Translations under genes and position numbers: made by a program
Assembly: GCA_019648995.1 (NCBI GenBank)
Contig: BLXT01000089.1
Coordinates: 723,721 to 746,446, forward strand
Length of the DNA stretch: 22,726 nt
Direction of reading: 5' to 3'
From: Plakobranchus ocellatus
Taxonomy: Eukaryota; Mollusca; Gastropoda; Plakobranchidae
Shown here: in pieces, positions 9,901 through 22,726 of the stretch
Position numbering within the stretch: the first letter of the stretch is position 1
Layout of the letters: the number at the start of each line of letters is the position of its first letter
Notes under the pieces: model-generated
Told to the model about the DNA's origin: nothing
Databases searched by the model: none
Seen by the model: only the letters and a program-made list of their open reading frames with translations

Positions 9901-10735
9901 GCAGTGCTTGTAGTTTAGAAATATTCATGCGCACTTATTCCCACGGCGTAGCTGAAAAAAATTCCTTTCCACTAATATATGATACCTTATGACACTTGTG
10001 ATTTTTAAGCCTACACAGTGACCTCAAAAGACTACTTTTAAGCCCACATAGTTAGGCCAATTTCGGAGCTTTTTGTTAGTGAAAGACCTCACAAGAAAAT
10101 TAAAAAAATATATTTCAAGCGTTTTTTCACAATATATATTTTAGGAAACGATAAAATAAATGTAAATGATAAGCATACACAGAACTCAATTTTTGACCGA
10201 TGGCCATTTTTTGTCTATTTTGGGTCATATCTCAGAACCTGCTACTGCGACAATTCCACGCCTTTCCCAGGCAGCCACACATTTAATAAACATCCTTGAT
10301 GAGATAAAAAAAAAGATGAAAGAGAAAAGTCCTTTAATAACAATATACGATACTGTTATATAGCATCCAGTCTATAGGATTATAATAATGCTGCTGAGAA
10401 TTCCCTGTCTTGCATATCAGCAATAATACATTGTTTGTTGAAGGACTGAAGACAAACTGAGTACACGCTCACCCAATCCAATTAACCAAGGTAACAAACT
10501 ACTAAAAAAAAGCAACATTTCTTTTCGTCACCCCCTCCAAAAAAAAAAAGTACTATTAACTCAAGTTTTTGTTCATTTCAGTTTATATCCATTAGAAAGC
10601 AGCTAATGCATCAATAATAAGCACAACTGTATTTTTGGTTCTTCATTTAGACCTATCTCGTTGAGTTAATCAGAAATCTTTGAGAATATACAGTAGACTT
10701 ACCTGACCAAACAGTTGTTTCATCACTGACAACAT
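3878..10735 (-). CDS. BOLA3: BolA-like protein 3, mitochondrial (four coding exons)
   Basis: Exons in transcript order are 10735-10703, 9055-8869, 8362-8274 and 3946-3878; they join in frame to 378 nt, a 125-residue protein. Human BOLA3 is 107 residues; the extra length is at the N-terminus. Residues 1 to about 40 lack acidic residues until D39 and are rich in S, T, R and K, as in a mitochondrial presequence. The BolA fold occupies about 48-119: [14 protein letters not shown] (49-62), SDVSGGCGAMY (70-80) with C76, [11 protein letters not shown] (92-102), and KNMHGL (110-115) with H113. In the family, this Cys and the C-terminal His are the proposed ligands of the [2Fe-2S] cluster shared with GLRX5. 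The role is late Fe-S cluster delivery in the matrix, needed for lipoate synthesis and respiratory complexes. Donors are gtaagt, gtacac and gtatgt; acceptors end in ttcag, ttaag and cccag. Introns are 1647, 506 and 4327 bp, and the last is swollen by two transposons. It is head to head with DECR1. Confidence 0.94.
4545..4576. repeat. (ATT)n-like simple repeat
   Basis: Imperfect 'tattattttattattattattaaatattattg' inside BOLA3 intron 3. Confidence 0.6.
5443..6715 (+). mobile_element. Pogo/Tigger-like non-autonomous DNA transposon, copy 1
   Basis: A 1273-bp element flanked by TA on both sides (5441-5442 and 6716-6717). The left tip CAGTGGAAACCTCATAATTCGAAG matches the reverse complement of the right tip, CAGTCGAAACCTCAAAAGCCGAAC, imperfectly over about 24 bp. 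Subterminal copies of TTCGAATTAT/TTCGAATAAT occur at both ends. TA target, CAGT tips and AT/CG-motif subterminal repeats fit the pogo/Tigger branch of Tc1/mariner. No transposase longer than about 70 codons survives and no DDE domain is recognisable, so it would depend on a transposase made elsewhere. It contains a (GT)n run at about 6003-6031 that is much shorter in copy 2. It lies in BOLA3 intron 3 in the same orientation as the second copy. Confidence 0.8.
6003..6031. repeat. (GT)n microsatellite inside transposon copy 1
   Basis: 'cgcgtgtgtg...' of about 13 GT units following 'gcgta'. The same site in copy 2 (about 7541-7552) has only three or so units, so the repeat expanded after the copies diverged or shrank in the other. 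Confidence 0.8.
6983..8206 (+). mobile_element. Pogo/Tigger-like non-autonomous DNA transposon, copy 2
   Basis: A 1224-bp element flanked by TA (6981-6982 and 8207-8208), collinear with copy 1 along its full length and by eye about nine-tenths identical, with several small length differences: a shorter GT run, a missing 'aattaaaaacaaaac' block near 7631, and an extra A-run near 7307. Tips are CAGTAGAAACCTCATAATTCGAAG and, reversed, CAGTCGAAACCTCAAAAGCCGAAG. The longest open frame (7344-7556, 70 codons) runs through a stretch conserved between copies but is not recognisable as transposase. The right end is only 67 bp from the splice donor of BOLA3 exon 3. The two copies are separated by 265 bp of unrelated DNA (6718-6980), so they are independent insertions or a segmental copy. 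Confidence 0.8.
8274..8362 (-). CDS. BOLA3: BOLA3 coding exon 3
   Basis: 89 nt, entered in phase 1 and left in phase 0. It encodes the [12 protein letters not shown] strand region and the [12 protein letters not shown] helix start, the most diagnostic BOLA3 segment. Acceptor 'tatttttaag', donor 'gtatgt'. Confidence 0.94.
8869..9055 (-). CDS. BOLA3: BOLA3 coding exon 2
   Basis: 187 nt starting in phase 0 after 'cttaatttcag' and ending TCAG|gtacac in phase 1. It encodes the rest of the presequence and the first BolA helix and strand ([20 protein letters not shown]). Confidence 0.93.
9397..10272. mobile_element. Unclassified element bounded by ~25-bp inverted repeats
   Basis: Left tip GCCTAGGAAAAGTGCGGAAT... 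(9397-9421) and the reverse complement of the right tip GCCTGGGAAAGGCGTGGAAT... (10248-10272) agree at 21 of 25 positions, and all four differences are transitions. The 876-bp interior has no long open frame; a 23-bp motif ('ttttaagcctacacagtgacc' type) occurs twice near 10003 and 10036. No clear target-site duplication is seen at the exact edges, so the true ends could lie a few bases outside. It sits in BOLA3 intron 1. It is most simply an old non-autonomous DNA transposon, but I cannot assign a superfamily. Confidence 0.5.
10703..10735 (-). CDS. BOLA3: BOLA3 coding exon 1 (start codon)
   Basis: Encodes [11 protein letters not shown], ending at a strong donor (CAG|gtaagt) in phase 0, which joins exon 2 in frame. 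It is the nearest in-frame ATG before the conserved part. M5 is an alternative start. The 5' UTR extends to higher coordinates and its length is unknown. Confidence 0.85.
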
Positions 10736-11384
10736 CTTCAAACTATGAACCAAAACTATAGACTCAGAAACTTAACCAAATCAAAAGACGAAGTATATTC
10801 TACACAAGCTTCCAAATCTTGATTCTCAAATTGCTAGACCAATAAAAAATGATGGGTCAGCTAAATTGATATCTGTTGATAGTTTACAAGGAAGCTTTAA
10901 TCCGAAGTTTACGGTTAACCTCTACATAGATTGATAATTCCTCCTGTGAATCTTTTTAAATATTCTTTATAACAAAACAAAAGAATCTTAGATTTAAACA
11001 GATATGTTCTGCCTGATAACTGTCACGTTTTGTTCAGGCCACTCTTACCCAGAGAATCTAAAATCTAGATCTAGATCTAAAATTTAGATCTAAACTACAA
11101 ATCTCTAGGTTTTAACCTTAGCCTGTCATGTCCGAAATCGAAAGGAAAAGTAAGGGACCTTGCATTGTTTCATACGCATCATTTGGGTGTCTCATTTAGA
11201 TAGACGAATCAATAATTCACAGCTCAGAATTTTTATGGTATCTTGTTATTCAATAGTTTTGAATTTATCAATTAAAGAGTAAATTTAATTCAAGACAAGG
11301 CCGTTCATTTTTTTTTTCAAAATCATAACCGTGTCTCCCCACGAAAACAGCAATTTGTTGTAACATACCGGTAGTTTATAAACA
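10736..11384. promoter_or_regulatory. Putative bidirectional promoter region between BOLA3 and DECR1
   Basis: A 649-bp interval between divergent start codons. It contains a CCAAT on the plus strand (10839-10843) and a dense cluster of AGATCT/TCTAGA half-palindromes at about 11059-11090. 'tttataaa' at about 11375-11382 is too close to the DECR1 ATG to act as its TATA box. No CpG-island character is obvious. Transcription start sites are not determinable from sequence alone; the assignment rests on the head-to-head geometry. Confidence 0.5.
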
Positions 11385-17283
<5,899 letters not shown>

Positions 17284-17398
17284 CTGTGTCGAACATAAGA
17301 AATGTATAATGCTTAGGGATTTTTCATGTCAGACCTCATTTGTATCAATGTTATTGAAGCATTTTATTGATTTTTTCATAAGTTTACATTCCCTTTTT

Positions 17399-17404
17399 AT
17401 TAAA
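17399..17404 (+). terminator. Candidate poly(A) signal of DECR1 (ATTAAA)
   Basis: ATTAAA 116 nt after the stop, followed within 60 nt by the GT-rich 'tttgtgtattttttgtgta' (about 17445-17465), the usual layout of a cleavage site. AATAAA at 18684-18689 would serve a much longer 3' UTR. Confidence 0.45.
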
Positions 17405-17439
17405 TTTAGCATGAGCATTTTGAAAATGAGCAAAGCATT

Positions 17440-20200
17440 TAATATTTGTGTATTTTTTGTGTACCACAAAATGTGACTTTCCTGCAATAATATCCTTGTA
17501 GAAATTTACTGCATCTTGTAGTGACATTTTTCCTCTGCCCACCTTTCCCTCTTTCTCCTATTATGATCTTGGTGAAGCATTCGCTCAGCAGCGAAAATGA
17601 AGTAAAAGAGAAACTTAAAAACTTTTTTCTCACAAGTATCTTGCATGCGGCATTTGACTCAAAAAGGCAGAAAAGAGTATATCAGATGACATCTGACGTA
17701 TAGAACTGGTCTCAAGACGTATGCAGTGACTTTTTATGGTCAGTTTTGAGAGCACTAGAGAAACATGATGCTGAAGGATGGCCTCAAGCCTGAGATAACC
17801 TAACAGTGTAGATAAGTTGTATGGCACTAACAACCGTCTTCTACTAATCAGCAATTGATGTCAGTACAATCAGACTAGCTTTAACAATTTTAAAAAATAT
17901 TTTAAATTCTTTGTGTTTTTAAATACGGGTACCTGTTATAGACCTCAAAAGAATGCATGAGATTTGTAAGAACATGGGATGTAAAGTGAGTAAGGAATAT
18001 TTGATAAAAGTGTATCCATGTAAATGTAAAAATAATCAAAGCTTTCATTGTAATGGAGCTCATATAGAAAGAGAAACCATAGAAGTTTTATAACATAGCT
18101 GTTATTGTTTTACGCATTTATGGCACCTTATAAAAAGCTTTTGGCTTTTTCTTTATTTTTTTTTATTTAATTTTAATGGACTGTTTAAAACTATTGATGG
18201 CATTTAATATTCATTTTGAAACATCTGCACAATATATACTAAGAAAATCGTAAAAACAACTTTTTCAACATGCATTTGATATTTTTGCCAATGACAATTT
18301 AATATCTTTCTTTTTAAGTATGCCTAATCCAGTAACTTTATCTTCATATTTTTTTTACTCTTTGTTTGAATATCCTATTTTTTTTTTTTCAATTTTGAGA
18401 GAGAAAAGAACTATAATGATTCAAAGTGAAGTTCAAATGAAAATGCTCAAACTTTGTTATCTTGCTTTTTTTACATCATTATTTAACAAAATGGCTGATG
18501 TGCTAACTACTGTTTAGTGTTTTGTACAGAGATCAGAGCTGTTTTCTTTCATTTCACTTGTCTTTTATTTAGAATTTTAAAGAAAATGCTCTTCATTGTA
18601 TGTTTCTCTTGAGAAATATAACTTTGTTTCTTGTTTTTTGTGTATCTTACGAGGAAGTGAGAGGAAACGGCAATATAATGGGAAATAAATCAGTACCAAT
18701 AACATGTTCTTCAGAATTGAGTTGTTTTTTGTTTTGTCTCATAACCAAATGATAACTCTTATTTTAGAAAATGTTTTCTTTTTCAACAATACAAATTATC
18801 TGTAAGTAGAAAGTTATAGTTAATTTTTTCGCAAATAATGATTGAGACCAACAAAGTGAAACACTTTAGTTATAATCTTTTGATATAGTTAACTGAAAAT
18901 TATTTTACTTCTTTAAAAAAAAATCCTATTTAGAATTTCAACTGGCAGATCTTTAAAGAATATTACACATTTTTCTATTTCATTTCATTTTTTTCCTTGC
19001 TTAAAATTTGTCTGCATAGATGAGTCCAAAAGCTAATATAATTCTCGAGGAAAAACTCTTTCATTTTATATAACGTGTAGAAGCAATAGATAGAAAATAG
19101 TGACAAGAAATGAAAAATTAATACTATAATAAATATGACCAAATAATGCTAAAAAATGCTAAAAAATATAACATCCTAAGTCAACAGAAACGAAATAATA
19201 TCACAAGGTATTTTCATTCATTTTACCACCAAAGAATGCAGGCAAGGAATAAAGAATGAATACTCATTCCCTTTTTTTTTCTGTGACGAAAATGACAGTG
19301 GAAAGAGCTTGCTTATTTCTGGACATCTTTTACTTTGTTGCACTTGCTGTGCACTGAGCCATTGTCCATGGGGTTGAAAACGAATTTAAAAAAAAGTTCT
19401 TTCTATCGATTCTTAATATTATTGGTGCCTGTGAATGTCATAAGATTGTTTTGAGAATGGTTCTGATATTGTGAATAGCAGTTTGAAAGTCATAATTATA
19501 GATAAATCATAACATTATATATAATATATGCTATTCAAGTTTCTATAGTGTTACATTATCACAAAACTCGCTGGCCAGTATACTATTAGATGGTAATGAT
19601 TGAAAGTATGCTACTACCACTAGGGATTTTACGCATTGGCTTCTTGAAAAACGTTCATCACTATTGAACATAAAACACCAATAAAATTTTGTCGCAACCA
19701 GATCTTGTAAAACGATGTTTTAAAGAAAGGCCACTTAAAAATACCTTGCTTAATCCGTCTCTATATGAATGGCAATGAAAAGTTTGAAAGGAGATTGTTT
19801 TTTTTTGTCATATATTTAAAAAAAATTATTTGATTATTTACAAGCTTAAGGTAAAAAGTAGACATGAAGGCAATCCGTAGTTCGTGACGAATTACACATG
19901 ACAAATCTGCTAGTGTACACAACACTACGAATGTTTCTTTACTGTAAGATACCAATAGTAGTAGCGGAGTAATGTAAATGTTATCATATCACATCTACAA
20001 TGAAAGATTTTCAGAACACTAAAAGAATAGCCTCTTTCAAAGTTCCAAACTAAATATGAGATATGCTGTGAGATTATCAGACGATAGTTTTAATTGAAAG
20101 GTGCTCAAATGCTTCCTGGCACCTTTAATGTGTGGTTAAGAGTGCATGCAAGGAATTTTTTCTTAATGATTCCGAACAAAATAGAGTGCTAAATACCGAT
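17440..20200. other. AT-rich spacer downstream of DECR1
   Basis: No gene, RNA or repeat recognised. It may include alternative 3' UTR sequence up to the AATAAA at 18684. Short open frames on both strands are chance products of low GC. A small hairpin, aaaggtgc/gcaccttt, lies at 20097-20126. Confidence 0.4.
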
Positions 20201-20240
20201 GCTAAAAAGTATTGCAGTTCCATGTGAGTTCAAGCTTGTC

Positions 20241-20255
20241 GGGGGTGGGGGGTGG
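20241..20255 (+). other. G-tract with possible quadruplex potential
   Basis: Reads G5-T-G6-T-GG. About 630 bp downstream the complementary pattern C8-A-C6 occurs at 20889-20903, so the two could pair as distant inverted G/C tracts or each act alone. Confidence 0.4.
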
Positions 20256-20888
20256 AGACACGTCAATGAGCCAAATGAGAGTAAGGGGGCACCGTTGGGA
20301 AGAGGTTTTGTACTATTCTATGATCGGAGATTTGGGAAATAAACTAGAGTCACCAGGTGTGTGATTTTAAAAGAGACATAGGCCTACCCGGTAATGAAAA
20401 GAAAATAATTGTTGGTGAATTTAAGTTGCGATAAAACTCTTTTTTCTCCCTGTTGAAACTCTTTGAAAGTAAGTGATCCACAAAAATTGTGATCCCTTAT
20501 GCTACTATCTAAAATTTTAACGTGCAGAGCAAGATAGTTATGATCGTCTACTTCGGCCCCTTTCGGACAAGTGCGCATATTAATAAGCTTCTCGATTCCC
20601 AGGCTGTGACGAGACCATAATTCCCTTTGATGTTTTGCTTGAAGTCTTTTTATATAAGCATAAAATTAAACCAAAGGAGAAAAGGTTCATCTTTCAAAAG
20701 CGTTTTTTTTTTCTTGTTTTTTTTTTTTTTGAGTAATGTGAAAGGTAGGGTCATCGTCTTCTGTGAAGCTGGTTGATCTCACAATTTTATGCCTACAGTC
20801 CACTATCGATTTCAAGATGGGAAAAGATGAAGCATCCTCGAGTTCGTAGAAGAAAATAATCCATATTGCCTACACTGTATCTTTCATA

Positions 20889-20903
20889 CCCCCCCCACCC
20901 CCC
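20889..20903 (+). other. C-tract complementary in style to the G-tract at 20241
   Basis: C8-A-C6 on the plus strand, so the minus strand has G6-T-G8. The surrounding 20.9-21.25 kb is visibly less AT-rich than the rest, with CpGs and a CCATTGG at about 21113-21119, but no exon is recognised. Confidence 0.4.
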
Positions 20904-21540
20904 GGATCGTGAAACCTGACAGAGGCCAACAGACCGAGATAATCTAAGAAGTGGACAGTCTCTTTCATAATAGGCCTAATCCTTCCCACTTTCTTTTCCA
21001 TAGAATCAGAGCATAGTCAATTGACCCTGTTCTGTGTCCCCATAATTAATCGGCGATACAAAAGAGCGATTACTCTGCATAGCTATGCGACAGCAAGCTG
21101 TGGCCGCTCGAACCATTGGCTGTATGCGACAGGTTTACTGGTGATCTCCCGTAGTGAAAGCTGTAAAACCATCGGGCGATGTCTCCGCGCACTCTAGTGC
21201 ACAATAACTTTGAACGGAGTTCCCCCCCCTACCGGATGTGGTTGCAACAACGAGATAACGCATATAATCAATGATTTACAATTTTTCTGACGCTACCGAT
21301 AACGGTTATTTTCCCCCCTTAAGACAAAAAGTTTTTTGTTATTGTTGTTGTTGCAAGTTAAAATTAGAAGAAGAAAAACAACAACCAACCAAAACCAAAA
21401 CTTTGAAAGGGAGATGAAAAAAAAATTGTTCTGGTAATTTTTTTTTCAAGGCATGGTAAAGATTGTATCATATTCGATTTCACCAGAAAGATTTCCAATA
21501 AAGTTTTTATCGCCTGCACCTTTTTTTTTTTGTTTTTGTC
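20904..21540. other. Relatively GC-richer spacer, no gene recognised
   Basis: 20,900-21,250 has more CpG and balanced composition than the flanks and a third C-run (C8, about 21223-21230). It could be the 5' region of a gene lying further right or an unclassified repeat; nothing in the sequence decides this. 21,250-21,540 returns to A- and T-runs. Confidence 0.3.
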
Positions 21541-21548
21541 TTTTTTTG

Positions 21549-21923
21549 CTAGACTAGAAATGTTCTCTTGTTCAACAGAGTGATGTGAATGGAACCAGGA
21601 GTGGCAGGTACATTGGCAATGTGGTCAGAAGGGATGGTTGTCCTAAGCGATATAGAAGAGATGCTCTTTAAAGAAAATCTATTGAATTTTTTTGAGCACT
21701 TTTGGAAAGGGGGTAAGATAGCAATAGAAGAGGGAAAGAATGAGATACATGAAGATATCACAAGAAGAGAAGAGAGGCGGAGACAGGGCTCAATAGAAGA
21801 AGGAACAACAGTAGCATTAGCAATGTAGATAAAATGGATGCCGAAAAACAGTGCCATTTTCGATGTAGCCAACATTGTTATTCTAATTTTTTTCCAATTT
21901 TTACTTACATATTTGACCTTCAC
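21549..21923 (-). other. Unidentified 124-codon open frame, overlapping a 79-codon frame on the other strand
   Basis: The minus frame gives a Ser/Ile/Leu/Phe-rich protein (for example SSISLRTTIPSDHIANVP). The plus frame at 21589-21828 gives a charged protein (LFKENLLNFFEHFWKGGK then Glu/Arg-rich). I recognise neither. The plus strand here is purine-rich, which by itself removes stops from the opposite strand. It could be a decayed repeat or an exon fragment. Confidence 0.2.
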
Positions 21924-22194
21924 TTTTTTTTTTTATCTATCCATTGTCTCTCTTCCCGACTTCATTTTCCGTCTACCATCTTATTTCTTACATCTTTGAC
22001 TAGCATAGGATAGGTCAGATAATTGTAACATAGTCACCATGTTCAAGGCTGTACGCAAACTTCTTAGACCATCGGTGACGAATCGGCGGTCCATTATGGA
22101 CTGGAAATGTGGGATGTGCCTCCCTCGCGATTCGTTAAAGCGGAGGATATAATATTTGTAACATGCTTACCAAATATGCAAATAAAACAGATAA

Positions 22195-22268
<74 letters not shown>

Positions 22269-22278
22269 GGATGGATAG
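22195..22278. repeat. (GATA)n microsatellite
   Basis: About 18-19 near-perfect gata units, ending in variant 'gatggatggata'. Long enough to be length-polymorphic. Confidence 0.95.
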
Positions 22279-22362
22279 AATAGAAAAAAAATTGGCACTT
22301 GGCTAAAAGAAAAATCTTGAGGGAAATAGCAATCAAAGCAGATAAATGGACAGGTAAAGAGG

Positions 22363-22576
22363 CTTCTCTCTGCCTGTCTATCTCTCTCTCTCTCTTGTTC
22401 GGTCCCCTCTCTGTCTCTCTGTCTCTCTCTTGCTCTCTTTCCTCTCTCTTTCTGTCTCTGTTTCTTTCTCTCTTTTTCGCTTGTTCGCTCCCCCCCTTTC
22501 TCACTTCTCTCTCCTGCTCTTCTTCCTCTCTCTCTCTGTTACTCTCGCTCTCTCTCCGTTTCTTTCTCTCTCTCAG
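22363..22576. repeat. CT-rich polypyrimidine tract
   Basis: About 210 bp of imperfect (TCTC)n with interspersed G, such as 'ctgtctctctgtctctctc'. All long open frames here on either strand (for example 22094-22681 minus, 22299-22712 plus) are low-complexity artefacts of this tract. Confidence 0.9.
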
Positions 22577-22594
22577 ACAGGCAGAAAAAAAATA

Positions 22595-22617
22595 CAAACA
22601 CACACATACACACACAA
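22595..22617. repeat. (CA)n microsatellite
   Basis: 'caaacacacacatacacacaca', a short imperfect CA run directly after the CT tract. Confidence 0.75.
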
Positions 22618-22726
22618 AGCAAATCATGATGATCAAAATGAAAAAGGACATTAGCTTTTTATTGAAAACCGTAACACACATGTATATTCTTATAAAAACA
22701 AGACTATTCTAAGGTCTATTTGGGGG

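Noticed and set aside
20097-20126. Hairpin aaaggtgc/gcaccttt as a possible microRNA precursor
   Set aside because: The stem is only 8-11 bp, far short of a pre-miRNA, and no mature arm is supported.
22094-22712. Long open frames of 195 codons (minus) and 137 codons (plus)
   Set aside because: They translate the GATA and CT simple repeats into low-complexity Ser/Leu and Glu/Arg strings; no start context, splice structure or domain.

Overview
The window is eukaryotic nuclear DNA from an animal. It is AT-rich, its genes are split by GT-AG introns (one is GC-AG), and introns and spacers carry transposon and SINE copies. Two conserved metazoan genes can be read almost completely. The organism is probably an invertebrate, and repeat style plus protein divergence suggest a lophotrochozoan such as a mollusc. 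That taxonomic reading is inference; nothing in the window proves it.

Layout. Positions 1-84 hold one end of a cut-and-paste transposon cut by the window edge. About 450-1140 is a tandem array of ~130-bp units, and 1281-1395 is a smaller ~42-bp repeat. About 1460-3600 shows no gene. BOLA3 (mitochondrial BolA-like protein, minus strand) runs from 10735 down to 3878 in four coding exons. Its third intron holds two direct copies of a ~1.25-kb pogo/Tigger-like non-autonomous DNA transposon (5443-6715 and 6983-8206). Its first intron holds a further segment bounded by 25-bp inverted repeats (9397-10272). A 649-bp spacer separates the BOLA3 ATG from the proposed start of DECR1 (mitochondrial 2,4-dienoyl-CoA reductase, plus strand, 11385-17283, seven coding exons). 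A SINE with two tRNA-like boxes (12017-12352) sits in DECR1 intron 1. From about 17,440 to the end I see no recognisable gene: mostly AT-rich DNA, G/C-tract motifs near 20.2 and 20.9 kb, an unidentified ORF near 21.6-21.9 kb, and GATA, CT and CA simple repeats from 22.2 kb.

Biology. The two genes are arranged head to head and may share a promoter region. Both products are expected in the mitochondrial matrix: BOLA3 in late Fe-S cluster delivery (with GLRX5, affecting lipoate synthesis and respiratory complexes), DECR1 in beta-oxidation of unsaturated fatty acids. I found no clearly new gene system. The most unusual items are the unclassified inverted-repeat element in BOLA3 intron 1, the paired pogo-like elements with repeated TTCGAATTAT motifs, the GC-AG intron of DECR1, the tandem array whose unit lengths are multiples of three, and the two-headed tRNA SINE.
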